From NCBI GenBank assembly GCA_035911095.1, contig JAMHWF010000071.1, forward strand, positions 109,710-173,709: DNA of 64,000 nucleotides, read 5' to 3'. Both the position numbers and the translations under genes were made by a program. This DNA is from JAMHWF01 sp035911095. Its GTDB lineage: Bacteria; Pseudomonadota; Gammaproteobacteria; Burkholderiales; Burkholderiaceae_C. This document shows positions 28,403 to 37,419 of the stretch, one piece after another (within the stretch, counting starts at the first letter, position 1; each line of letters begins with the position of its first letter). The notes beneath the pieces were generated by a model. That model ran no database searches. It was given only the letters and a program-made list of their open reading frames with translations, and was not told the DNA's origin.

Positions 28403-29672
28403 GGCCGCTGCCGGGCTGGAGACGCTGCGCCGGCCGGCCACGGTGCGGGAGCGCAGCGCGAACCTGCTCGCCGCGGTCGAGGCCGGCCGTTCGACGCACT
28501 TCACGCTCGCGCTGGACCGCCTCGACGCGGTGGCCGAACGGGTCGCCGCGCTGACGCGCAGCCGCTTTCCCGACCTGCGCATCCCGTACCACAGCCGCTG
28601 GCGCCACTTCGAGGCCGGCGGCGTCGACCGCAAGGCCGAGCTCGACGCCCGCCTGGCGGGCCGCAGCAGTGCCGCGGTGGCGCGGGCGCGCATCGACCTG
28701 GCGCTGGTCAGCGTGCTGCTCGACGCCGGCGCCGGGCCCGACTGGCACTACGACGAGGCGGCGACTGGGCAGCGCTACGCGCGCTCCGAAGGCCTCGGCG
28801 TCGCGAGCTTCCGCGCCTTCATGGCCGGGGCCTTCTCGTCCGACCCGGGCGACCGCTACCGCGTCGACGCCAAGGCGCTGGCTCGGCTCGACGCGGCGAC
28901 GCTCGCCGCCCACTTCCAGGCCGGGCCCGGCAATCCGCTGGTCGGCCTCGAAGGCCGCGCCGCGCTGCTGCGCCGCCTGGCCGAGGCGCTGCGGGCGCAG
29001 CCCTCGACCTTCGGCGGCGACGGCCAGCCGGGCCACCTGTACGACGCGTTGACGCACCACCGCCACGCCCCGGCGCTGCAGCACCATCACCCGGTGCCGC
29101 CGGCCCAGCCGCAGCACCACCAGCTCGAGGCGGCACGCCTGCTCGTCGCGCTGCTCGACGCCTTCAGCGCGATCTGGCCGAGCGGCCAGTCCTTCCACGG
29201 GCTGCCGGTCGGCGACGCCTGGCCGCACCCGCTGGCGGGCGGCGAGGGCCCCAGTGCGGGCTGGCTGCCGTTCCACAAGCTCAGCCAGTGGCTCAGTTAT
29301 TCGCTGCTCGAGCCCTTCGAGTGGGCCGGCGTCCAGGTCACCGGCCTCGACGCGCTGACCGGGCTGCCGGAGTACCGCAACGGCGGCCTCTTCCTCGACG
29401 CCGGCGTGATCGTGCCGCGCGACGCCGGCTTCGCCGGGCGCTCGTACACGCCGGCCGATGCCTGGGTGATCGAGTGGCGCGCACTGACGGTGGCGCTGCT
29501 CGATCGGCTCGCACCACGGGTGCGCGGGCGCCTCGGCGTCACCGCCGCGCAGATGCCGCTCGCCTGCGTGCTCGAGGGCGGCAGCTGGGCGGCGGGGCGG
29601 CAGATCGCGGCCGAGCGGCGGCCCGGCGGCGGGCCGCCGGTGGCGATCGAGAGCGACGGCACGGTGTTCTGA
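28395..29672 (+). CDS. URC4/urg3 family protein (DUF1688), uracil catabolism
   Basis: Encodes 425 residues from a probable TTG start that overlaps the Urc1-like stop by 8 bases. Landmarks of the DUF1688/URC4 family include IPYHSRWRHFEAGGVDRKAEL, ASFRAFMAGAFSSDPGDRYRVDA, PWQ-like HKLSQWLSYSLLEPFEWAG and GLPEYRNGGLFLDAGVI. In the yeast URC pathway the protein is required for uracil breakdown, with an undefined chemical role. Gene overlap implies tight coupling to the Urc1-like enzyme. Confidence 0.9.
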
Positions 29673-29729
29673 GCCGGGCTGGCTCAGGCATCGGCACCGG
29701 CCCGTCGCGCAAGGGTTCGAGGCTTAGAC

Positions 29730-30968
29730 ATGCCCTTCGTCGCCGGCCTGCTGCTCGCGCTGCTCCTGCTGCTGGCCGTCCGCCGGCAGCTGCGGCGCCG
29801 CGCGGCGGCGCGCCGCGGCCCCAGCGACCTCGCCGCGGCGGTCGATGCCGAGGTCGCCAGGTTCACCCGCCGCGGGCCACCGCGCGCGCTGGTGGTCGGC
29901 GTGATCAAGGACGGCCGCACCCGCGTCCAGGGCTACGGCCGCGTGGGCGCAGCAGATGAGGGGCCAGGCGATGGGGCGGGCGAGGCCGCGGCGCTGCCTG
30001 ACGAACACACCAGTTTCCAGATCGCCTCGGTGACCAAGGTCTTCACCGCCTCGCTGCTGCAGGTACTCGCCGACGAGGGCGTCGTCGGGCTCGACGCGAC
30101 GCTGCAGGCGCTGATCGGCGCCACGGTGCCGCTCGCGCCCTCGGCGGCAGGGGTCACGCTGCGCCAGCTCGCGACCCACACCTCGGGCTTTCCGAGCGTG
30201 CCGCGCGTGTTCGAGGCCGAGATCAAGCGGCGCGTCGGCGCCAAGGACCTGATGCGCGACCCGTACAGCCACCTCGGGCCGGAGGCCATCTTCGGCTACC
30301 TGGCGACGGCCGAAGGGCAGCGCCGCAGCGGGCGCTTCGCGTACTCCAACTACGGCATGGGGCTGCTCGGGCATGTGCTGGAGCGGGTCGCCGGCCGCGA
30401 GCTCGAGGCCCTGATGCACGAGAAGCTGCTCGCCCCGCTCGGCATGGCGGCGACCCGCTTCACGCCCAGCGCCGGGATGGACGCGCGGCGCGCCCCGGGG
30501 CTCGACGCGCGCGGCGCGCCGACGCCGCTGTGGACCTTCGCCTCGCTCGCCGGCGCCGGGGGCCTGCATGCCGACGCCGACGACCTGCTGCGCTTCGTCG
30601 CCGCGAACCTGGGGCCGGCACCGCCCGGTGCCGAGGCGCTCGCGGCCTCGCTGTGTCGCACGCACGCACCGCAGGCGCGCGGCGACACGGGCCTCGGCTG
30701 GATGCGCCCGACGTTCATCGACCGCTGGTTCGGCAACCGGGGGGTCGTCTGGCACAACGGCATGGTGGCCGGCTATGCGGCCTACCTGTCGATCGATCCC
30801 GCGGCGCGCGAGGGCTGCGTCGTGCTGTGCGCCCAGGGCGTCGACATCACGATGCTCGGGGTGACGCTGACGCGCCACGTGCGGACGCAGGCCTGGCGCG
30901 CGCCGCTGCCGCCCAACCTGGCGCCCAGCCGATCGACCGGCGCACCCGCCGGCGAGGGTGGCCGCTGA
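29730..30968 (+). CDS. Serine hydrolase, beta-lactamase/CubicO family, membrane-anchored
   Basis: Encodes 412 residues. The first about 20 residues are hydrophobic (MPFVAGLLLALLLLLAVRRQ) with a basic end and no cleavage site, suggesting a membrane anchor. The active-site Ser-x-x-Lys is SVTK in FQIASVTKVFTASL; the Tyr motif is YSNYG; a third motif, WHNGMVAGYAAY, stands where class C enzymes have K-T/S-G. The group includes esterases, D-aminopeptidases and penicillin-binding-like proteins; a resistance role is not implied. It follows Urc4 by 57 bases, possibly in the same transcript. Confidence 0.88.
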   Translation: MPFVAGLLLALLLLLAVRRQLRRRAAARRGPSDLAAAVDAEVARFTRRGPPRALVVGVIKDGRTRVQGYGRVGAADEGPGDGAGEAAALPDEHTSFQIASVTKVFTASLLQVLADEGVVGLDATLQALIGATVPLAPSAAGVTLRQLATHTSGFPSVPRVFEAEIKRRVGAKDLMRDPYSHLGPEAIFGYLATAEGQRRSGRFAYSNYGMGLLGHVLERVAGRELEALMHEKLLAPLGMAATRFTPSAGMDARRAPGLDARGAPTPLWTFASLAGAGGLHADADDLLRFVAANLGPAPPGAEALAASLCRTHAPQARGDTGLGWMRPTFIDRWFGNRGVVWHNGMVAGYAAYLSIDPAAREGCVVLCAQGVDITMLGVTLTRHVRTQAWRAPLPPNLAPSRSTGAPAGEGGR

Positions 30969-30981
30969 TGCAGTGGCTGCG

Positions 30982-31818
30982 ATGACCGTCGCGCCAGAGC
31001 CCGTGGCGACCTTCGGCGCGCAGCTGCGCCGCTGGCGCCGGCAGCGCGGCCTGTCGCAGATGGCGCTGGCCCTGCAGACCGAGGTCTCGGCGCGCCACCT
31101 CAGCTGGCTCGAGACTGGCAAGGCCGGGCCCAGCCGCGCGATGGTGCTGCGCCTGGCCGGGCAGCTCGACCTGCCGCTGCGCGAGCGCAATGCCCTGCTC
31201 GCCGCGGCCGGCTATGCGGCGCTCTACGCCGAGCGCCCGCTGACCGACCCGGCGCTGGCGGAGGTGCGCGCGGCGCTGCAGCGCCTGCTCGACGCGCACG
31301 AGCCCTGGCCCGCGCTCGCCGTCGACCGGCACTGGCAGCTGCTGGCGCACAACCGCATGCTGCCGCCGCTGCTGGCGCTGGCCGCGCCCGAGCTGACGCG
31401 CCCGCCGGTGAACGTGCTGCGCCTGGGCCTGCATCCGCAGGGCCTGGCGCCGCTGATCGAAAACCTCGGCGCCTGGCGCGCCTATGTGCTGCAGCGCCTG
31501 CAGGTGCAGGTGGCCCGCACCGGCGACCGCAGCCTGCAGGCGCTGCTCGACGAGCTGCGCGCGCTGCCCGGGCCGCCACCGCCCGCGCAGGCAGGTGCAG
31601 ACGGCGCCTGGCCCCAGCCTCCGATGGACCTGGCGGTGCCGCTGACGCTGCGCCTGCCCACCGGACGGCTGCGTCTGATCACCGCGACCACGGTGTTCGG
31701 CGCGCCGAACGACGTGACCGTGGCCGAGATCGCGGTCGAGACCCTGCTGCCCGCCGACGCGGCCACCGCCGAGCAGTTGCGACAGCTGCAGGCGCAGCTG
31801 TCGCCCGGCTCTAGCTGA
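30982..31818 (+). CDS. XRE-family transcriptional regulator with MmyB-like C-terminal domain
   Basis: Encodes 278 residues. An N-terminal helix-turn-helix (FGAQLRRWRRQRGLSQMALALQTEVSARHLSWLETGKAGPS) is followed by the Trp/His-containing MmyB-like sensor region (AVDRHWQLLAHNRMLPPLL ... VNVLRLGLHPQGLAPLIENL). ATG 30982 is preferred; an in-frame GTG at 30958 overlaps the hydrolase gene. Its stop overlaps the convergent c-subunit gene by 8 bases. Ligand and targets are unknown; it is the only regulator in the pyrimidine region. Confidence 0.88.
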   Translation: MTVAPEPVATFGAQLRRWRRQRGLSQMALALQTEVSARHLSWLETGKAGPSRAMVLRLAGQLDLPLRERNALLAAAGYAALYAERPLTDPALAEVRAALQRLLDAHEPWPALAVDRHWQLLAHNRMLPPLLALAAPELTRPPVNVLRLGLHPQGLAPLIENLGAWRAYVLQRLQVQVARTGDRSLQALLDELRALPGPPPPAQAGADGAWPQPPMDLAVPLTLRLPTGRLRLITATTVFGAPNDVTVAEIAVETLLPADAATAEQLRQLQAQLSPGSS

Positions 31819-32080
31819 AGGGGTTGGCGGTGGCGAACCACAGCCCGATGCCGGTGGCGATGATGAAGGCCCCATCGAGCACGCCGACCAGCAGGAAGAC
31901 CTTGGTCTGCAGCGGCTCCATCATCTCGGGCTGGCGCGCGCTGGCCTCGAGGAACTTGCTGGCCATCAGGCCGACCCCCAGACACGAGCCGATCGCACCC
32001 AGGCCGATCATGTGGCCGACGGCCAACGGGACGAGGTTCAGGCCTTCCATCGCTGCAGCTCCGCTGTTGAATTGCGCCAT
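31811..32080 (-). CDS. atpE: Orphan ATP synthase F0 subunit c-like proteolipid
   Basis: Encodes 89 residues, two hydrophobic hairpin helices joined by the polar loop SARQPEMMEPLQTK, which matches the conserved Arg-Gln-Pro loop of subunit c. The proton-carrying acid is present in the second helix (LVGVLDGAFIIATG), and the end WFATANPF resembles the betaproteobacterial AtpE terminus. No other ATP synthase gene is nearby, so this is a stand-alone copy. It may be a paralogue of the c subunit encoded in a main atp operon elsewhere. It is divergent from upp with a 17-base palindrome in the 72-base gap. Confidence 0.85.
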   Translation of the reverse strand: MAQFNSGAAAMEGLNLVPLAVGHMIGLGAIGSCLGVGLMASKFLEASARQPEMMEPLQTKVFLLVGVLDGAFIIATGIGLWFATANPFS

Positions 32081-32106
32081 GCTTGCGCGTTGCCGCCCCC
32101 TCGTCG

Positions 32107-32123
32107 ATGACCTGCCAGGTCAT
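32107..32123. promoter_or_regulatory. 17-base palindrome between orphan atpE and upp
   Basis: ATGACCTG-C-CAGGTCAT is a perfect inverted repeat with a single central base, located 30 bases before the upp start and 27 bases before the c-subunit start. Such symmetry in a 72-base divergent gap suggests a repressor site controlling both. The TGACC...GGTCA arms recall the half sites of the pyrimidine regulator RutR, with one base more in the centre. Confidence 0.5.
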
Positions 32124-32152
32124 GCCCGCATCCGAACCCGAGGCCCCGCCCG

Positions 32153-32788
<636 letters not shown>

Positions 32789-32803
32789 CGGCCGGGTCGC
32801 CGC

Positions 32804-33712
32804 TCAGTCGCGGCCGGCGGCGAGGAAGGGTTGTACCGCCGCCAGCAGCGCCTCGGGCGCTTCCTCCGGGATGTAGTGGCCGCAGGGCAGCGCTTCGCCG
32901 CGCACGTCGACCGCGACGCGCCGCCATTCGTCAAGCGGCCGGAAGCAGCGGTTCACCACGCCGTCGCGGCCCCAGAGCGCGAGCAGCGGCCGCGACAGCA
33001 GCACGCCGTGCTCGCGGTCGGCGCGGTCGTGCTCGAGGTCGATGCCGGCGGCGGCGCGGTAGTCCTCGCACATCCCGTGGGCGGCGCCGGGCCGCGCCGC
33101 CGCGCGCTCGTACGCGGCCAGCGCGCGCGGGTCGAACGGCGCCAGGCCGGCGCTGCGGCGGCCCATCACCTCGCGCACGTAGGCGGCCGGGTCGGCTTCG
33201 ATCAGCCGTTCCGGCAGCGGCGCCGGCTGGATCAGGAAGAACCAGTGCCAGTAGGCGCGCGCGAAGGCCTCGCCGGTCTGCTCGTACATCGCGAGCGTCG
33301 GCGCGATGTCGAGCAGCACCAGCCGGTCGACCGCTGTTGGGTGGTCGACCGCCAGCCGGTGCGCGACGCGCGCGCCGCGGTCGTGGGCGAGCACGTCGAA
33401 ACGCTCGTGGCCCAGCGCCTGCATCGCGCGCAGCAGGTCGCGCGCCATCACGCGCTTGCTGTAGTTCGCGTGGTCGGCCGTGCCCTGCGGCTTGCTGGAA
33501 TCGCCGTAGCCGCGCAGGTCGGCGATCACCAGCCTGTGGTCCTCGGCCAGCGCCGGCGCCACCCGGTGCCAGATCGCGTGCGTCTGCGGGTGGCCGTGCA
33601 GCAGCAGCAGCGGGCGACCGCGGCCGCCGCTGCGCAGGCGCAGCTGCACGCCCTCGTCGACCGGGGTGTCGTGCTGCTCGAAGCCGGGAAAGAGATCGTC
33701 GTGCGCGCCCAT
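32804..33712 (-). CDS. Alpha/beta hydrolase, haloacetate dehalogenase-like
   Basis: Encodes 302 residues. After LLLLHGHPQTHAIWHRVAPAL (oxyanion HGxP) comes VIADLRGYGDSSKP. The nucleophile is Asp rather than Ser: DVLAHDRGARVAHRLAVDHP, which is the fluoroacetate dehalogenase arrangement. The catalytic His lies in LPCGHYIPEEAPE, again typical of that group. It would hydrolyse the carbon-halogen bond of haloacetates, but epoxide hydrolases are close relatives. It converges on upp with a 15-base gap. Confidence 0.83.
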   Translation of the reverse strand: MGAHDDLFPGFEQHDTPVDEGVQLRLRSGGRGRPLLLLHGHPQTHAIWHRVAPALAEDHRLVIADLRGYGDSSKPQGTADHANYSKRVMARDLLRAMQALGHERFDVLAHDRGARVAHRLAVDHPTAVDRLVLLDIAPTLAMYEQTGEAFARAYWHWFFLIQPAPLPERLIEADPAAYVREVMGRRSAGLAPFDPRALAAYERAAARPGAAHGMCEDYRAAAGIDLEHDRADREHGVLLSRPLLALWGRDGVVNRCFRPLDEWRRVAVDVRGEALPCGHYIPEEAPEALLAAVQPFLAAGRD

Positions 33713-34015
33713 CGGGTGTCTCCGCGTCGTGTGGTATGGCGGACGATCCTATCGGTGAGCGGCCTCCGGGTGATGCGGGTCGCGGGCCGTTCTTTCGGTC
33801 GTTGGATTCACCAATCCGATGGTTTTCGACGCCTCGGGGCCGCCCGCCGCACCCGGTCGCAGGCAACCCAGGTTGACCAGATGGGTCGTCCCGGAACGCC
33901 CGATAGGATCGGGCGGTGCGCGCCGCCACATGCCGTGTCCGGCTGGCGCAGCGCTTGCTCCGTCCGCGCGCGCAGCGCGCGCCGCCACTCAGGCCATCGC
34001 CACGCCAGGCCCACC
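33713..34015. promoter_or_regulatory. Divergent control region between the hydrolase gene and codA
   Basis: 303 bases without a gene. CGATCCTATCGG (33744-33755) and CCGATAGGATCG (33900-33911) are perfect reverse complements, so each flanking gene has a GATAGGATCG element reading towards it, with TAGGAT as a plausible -10. TTGACCAGATGGGTCG (33873-33888) begins with a full RutR-like half site. GGATT-cacc-AATCC is another small inverted repeat near 33815. A 17-base GC palindrome (33966-33982) stands in the codA leader, 33 bases before its ATG. Confidence 0.45.
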
Positions 34016-35293
34016 ATGCTGATCCGCAACGCCACCCTGCCCGACGGCCGCACCGGCATCGACTTGCTGGTGCGCGACGGCCGCTTCGTCGCGGTCGGCC
34101 CGCAGCTGCCGCAGCCCGAGGGCGTCGAGGTGCTCGACGCCGGGGGCTGGCTGCTCGCGCCGCCCTTCGTCGACGCGCACTTCCACATGGACGCGACGCT
34201 GAGCTACGGGCTGCCGCGCGTCAACGCCAGCGGCACCCTGCTCGAAGGCATCGCGCTCTGGGGCGAGCTGAAGCCGCAGCTGACGCAGGAGGCGCTGGTC
34301 GAGCGCGCGCTCGCCTACTGCGACTGGGCGGTGGCCAAGGGGCTGCTCGCGATCCGCAGCCACGTCGACATCTGCGACCCGCGGCTGCTCGCGGTCGAGG
34401 CGCTGCTGCACGTCAAGCAGCGCGTCGCGCCCTATCTCGACCTGCAGCTGGTCGCCTTCCCGCAGGACGGCGTGCTGCGCGCGCCGGGCGCGCTCGGCAA
34501 CCTGAAGCGCGCGCTCGACCTCGGCGTCGACGTGGTCGGCGGCATCCCGCACTTCGAGCGCACGATGGCCGACGGCGCGGCGAGCGTGCGCCTGCTCTGC
34601 GAGCTGGCGGCCGAGCGCGGGCTGCCGGTCGACATGCACTGCGACGAGAGCGATGACCCGCTGTCGCGCCATGTCGAGACGCTGGCCTTCGAGACGCAGC
34701 GCCTCGGCCTGCAGGGTCGCGTCACCGGCTCGCACCTGACCTCGATGCACAGCATGGACAACTACTACGTGTCCAAGCTGATCCCGCTGATGGCCGAGGC
34801 CGGGCTGCATGCCGTCGCCAACCCGCTGATCAACATCACGCTGCAGGGCCGGCACGACACCTATCCAAAGCGGCGCGGCATGACGCGCGTGCCGCAACTG
34901 CTCGAGGCCGGCGTCAACGTCGCCTTCGGCCACGACTGCGTGATGGATCCCTGGTACTCGCTCGGCTCGGGCGACATGCTCGAGGTGGCCTCGATGGGCC
35001 TGCATGTCGCGCAGATGACCTCGCAGGCCGGCATGCGCGCCTGCTTCGACGCGGTGACGGTGAACGCCGCGCGCATCCTCGGCCTCGACGCCCGGGGCTA
35101 CGGGCTCGAGGTCGGCTGCGTCGCCGACGCGGTGCTGCTGCAGGCGCGCTCGCCGGTCGAGGCGCTGCGCCTGCGCGCGACGCGGCTGGCCGTCGTGCGC
35201 CGCGGCGCGGTGGTCGCGCGCACGCCGCCCGCGCCCGCGGCGCTGGCGCGGCCGGGGCGTCCGAGCGCGGTCGATTTCACGCTGCGTCGCTGA
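34016..35293 (+). CDS. codA: Cytosine deaminase, amidohydrolase family
   Basis: Encodes 425 residues. Metal ligands and catalytic residues of the E. coli CodA type are visible: FVDAHFHMDATL (His-x-His), VDMHCDESDDPLSRHVETL (His and Glu), SHLTSMHSMDNYY (His) and the terminal ligand in GHDCVMDPWYSLGSGDML. The enzyme deaminates cytosine to uracil, feeding upp and the URC enzymes. Close homologues act on isocytosine or creatinine, but the WYSLGSGDML loop matches the cytosine deaminase pattern. No codB-like permease is adjacent; the BMP-type ABC importer may supply the base (inference). Confidence 0.9.
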   Translation: MLIRNATLPDGRTGIDLLVRDGRFVAVGPQLPQPEGVEVLDAGGWLLAPPFVDAHFHMDATLSYGLPRVNASGTLLEGIALWGELKPQLTQEALVERALAYCDWAVAKGLLAIRSHVDICDPRLLAVEALLHVKQRVAPYLDLQLVAFPQDGVLRAPGALGNLKRALDLGVDVVGGIPHFERTMADGAASVRLLCELAAERGLPVDMHCDESDDPLSRHVETLAFETQRLGLQGRVTGSHLTSMHSMDNYYVSKLIPLMAEAGLHAVANPLINITLQGRHDTYPKRRGMTRVPQLLEAGVNVAFGHDCVMDPWYSLGSGDMLEVASMGLHVAQMTSQAGMRACFDAVTVNAARILGLDARGYGLEVGCVADAVLLQARSPVEALRLRATRLAVVRRGAVVARTPPAPAALARPGRPSAVDFTLRR

Positions 35294-35357
35294 GCATGCG
35301 GGACGGGGCGGGCCCGGGCGGGCGGCAGGCTTCAAGCTCGCCGGCGACGCCTCGCGC

Positions 35358-35383
35358 CCACCCGCCAGGCCCCAGGCAGGTGG
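35358..35383 (+). terminator. Imperfect hairpin between codA and the GST gene
   Basis: CCACCCGCC and GGCAGGTGG pair with one mismatch around an eight-base loop, 65 bases after codA. Evidence is the stem only. Confidence 0.3.
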
Positions 35384-35384
35384 C

Positions 35385-35412
35385 CCGACCGCGAGGGGCC
35401 CTTCGATAGAAT
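35385..35412 (+). promoter_or_regulatory. Sigma-70-type promoter of the GST gene
   Basis: CCGACC (35385-35390), a 16-base spacer and TAGAAT (35407-35412) form a plausible housekeeping promoter. GATAGAATCG is a form often seen in GC-rich betaproteobacteria. Transcription would start about 20 bases before ATG 35439. Confidence 0.5.
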
Positions 35413-35438
35413 CGCGCCCCGCCGTGCCCAGCCGCCAC

Positions 35439-36056
35439 ATGAAACTCATCGGTTCCCTGACCAGCCCGTACGTGCGCAAGGTCCGCGTCGTGCTGGCAGA
35501 GAAGAAGCTCGACTACCAGTTCCTGCTCGAGGACGTCTGGACCTCGGACGTGGTGCAGCAGGCCAACCCGCTGTGCAAGGTGCCGGTGCTGGTGATGGAG
35601 GGCGGCGAGGCGGTGTTCGACTCGCGCGTGATCGTCGAGTACCTGGACACCCTGTCGCCGGTGAGCCGGCTGATCCCGCCCACAGGCCGCGAGCGGGTCG
35701 AGATCCGCACCTGGGAGGCGCTGGCCGACGGCCTGATGGACGCGAGCGTCCTCGCGCGCCTCGAGGCCACCTGGCCGGGGCGCGCCGAAGCGCAGCGCAG
35801 CCAGGCCTGGATCGACCGCCAGATGACGAAGGTGCACGCCGCGCTGAAGGCCTTCGGCCAGGGCCTGGGCGAGAAGCCCTACTGCACCGGCATCCACCTG
35901 ACGCTGGCCGACCTGGCGGTGGGCTGCGCGCTCGGCTACCTCGACTTCCGCTTCCCGGAGATCGACTGGCGCACGCAGCACCCGAACCTGAAGCGCCTGC
36001 ACGACAAGCTTTCGGCACGGCCGAGCTTCATCGACACCGCGCCGCCAGCGGCCTGA
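35439..36056 (+). CDS. Glutathione S-transferase family protein
   Basis: Encodes 205 residues: an N-terminal thioredoxin fold (MKLIGSLTSPYVRKVRVVLAEK, with Ser8 and Ser-Pro-Tyr at the glutathione site, and NPLCKVPVLVMEGG with the cis-Pro) and a C-terminal helical domain containing LTLADLAVGCALGYLDFR. The sequence is close in style to YibF-like stress GSTs. The ATG at 35439 is chosen over 35424 because the fold starts with MKLIG. Substrate unknown. Confidence 0.9.
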   Translation: MKLIGSLTSPYVRKVRVVLAEKKLDYQFLLEDVWTSDVVQQANPLCKVPVLVMEGGEAVFDSRVIVEYLDTLSPVSRLIPPTGRERVEIRTWEALADGLMDASVLARLEATWPGRAEAQRSQAWIDRQMTKVHAALKAFGQGLGEKPYCTGIHLTLADLAVGCALGYLDFRFPEIDWRTQHPNLKRLHDKLSARPSFIDTAPPAA

Positions 36057-36147
36057 ATGCCGCGGCGCCGCGGCCGCCTCTGATGGCTGCAGGCGCTCGA
36101 AGCCCCCAGCGCCCACGGGGCTCCGGACCCTCGACCAGAATCCCGCG

Positions 36148-37362
36148 GTGACCGCATCCCTCGTCCGTCTCGCCTTCGTCCTCGGCCTGCTCACCTCGAT
36201 CGGTCCTTTCGCGATCGACATGTACCTGCCGGCGCTGCCGGCGATCGGCGTGGCGCTGCAAGCCGATGTCGGCGCGGTGCAGGCGAGCCTGATGGTCTTC
36301 TTCGTCGCCTTCGGCCTGAGCCAGATCGTGTTCGGCCCGGCCTCCGACATCTTCGGCCGCAAGGCGCCGCTGTACCTGGGCATCGCGCTCTTCGTCGTCG
36401 GCAGCGTCGGCTGCGCGATGGCGCCGGACGTGGGCTGGCTGATCGCCTTTCGCGCGCTGCAGGGCCTGGGCGGCGGCGCGCCGATGGTGGTGCCGCGCGC
36501 GATCGTGCGCGACCGCCACACCGGCGTCGAGGCGACGCGGCTGATGTCGCTGCTGATGCTGGTCTTCAGCGTCTCGCCGATCCTCGCGCCGCTGATCGGC
36601 AGCCTGATCATCGATGCCGCCGGCTGGCGCGCGATCTTCTGGACGGTGACCGTCATTGGCCTGCTCGGCTTCGCGCTCACCGCCTTCGGGCTCGAAGAGA
36701 CGCGCCCGCCCGCGCAACGCCACGGGAGCGGCCTCGCGAGCACCTGGCGCGCCTTCGGCCGGCTCCTGCGCGACCGCCACTTCATGGCCCTGCTCGGCAT
36801 CGGCGGCTTCGGGATCGGCAGTTTCTTCGTCTACCTCGCCAACTCCTCGTTCGTCCTGATCGACGGCTACGGGCTCACGCCGCGCCAGTACGGCCTCGCG
36901 TTCGCGGCGAACGCGGTCTCGTTCTTCGGCGCCTCGCAGCTGTCGGGCCGGCTCGCGGCGCGGCACGGCCTGGTGCCGTTGCTGCGCGGCGCGGTGCTCG
37001 GCTACATGCTCGTGAGCGTGGTGCTGGCGCTGCTGTTCTGGGCCGGGGTCGAGAGCCTGGCGGTGATGGTCGCGCTGCTGATGGGGCTTTGCGCCTTCCT
37101 CGGGCTCTTGATCCCGGTCCACACCGTGCTGGCGCTCGATGCGCACGGCGAGTTCGCCGGGGCCGCGTCGGCGTTGATGGGCACGCTGCAGATGCTGCTC
37201 GGCGCCGTGCTGATCGCGCTGCTCGGCCCCTTCGCCACCGCCGGCGCCCGGCCGATGCTGACCGGCATGGCGCTGTGCTCGCTGGTGGCCTTCACGCTGA
37301 CGCGATGGACCTTCGGTCGCGCCGGCACGCCCGCGGCCGAGACAGGGCAGCCTCTGCGTTGA
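36148..37362 (+). CDS. MFS multidrug efflux transporter, Bcr/CflA subfamily
   Basis: Encodes 404 residues and about 12 helices from a GTG start. Subfamily markers are IGPFAIDMYLPALPAIG in TM1, GPASDIFGRKAPLYLGIALF (motif A), RALQGLGGGAPMVVPRAIVRD (motif in TM4) and ILAPLIGSLIIDAAGWRAIFW (motif C and after). It exports drugs such as bicyclomycin or chloramphenicol, or sulfur compounds such as cysteine, using the proton gradient. It follows the GST gene by 91 bases with a CAGAAT -10-like element just upstream, so it may have its own promoter. Confidence 0.92.
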   Translation: MTASLVRLAFVLGLLTSIGPFAIDMYLPALPAIGVALQADVGAVQASLMVFFVAFGLSQIVFGPASDIFGRKAPLYLGIALFVVGSVGCAMAPDVGWLIAFRALQGLGGGAPMVVPRAIVRDRHTGVEATRLMSLLMLVFSVSPILAPLIGSLIIDAAGWRAIFWTVTVIGLLGFALTAFGLEETRPPAQRHGSGLASTWRAFGRLLRDRHFMALLGIGGFGIGSFFVYLANSSFVLIDGYGLTPRQYGLAFAANAVSFFGASQLSGRLAARHGLVPLLRGAVLGYMLVSVVLALLFWAGVESLAVMVALLMGLCAFLGLLIPVHTVLALDAHGEFAGAASALMGTLQMLLGAVLIALLGPFATAGARPMLTGMALCSLVAFTLTRWTFGRAGTPAAETGQPLR

Positions 37363-37419
37363 GCCGGCTGCGCGTCCCCCGGCGCGCGCAGCTTCGCAGC
37401 GCAGGGCGCGGGCCGGGCG

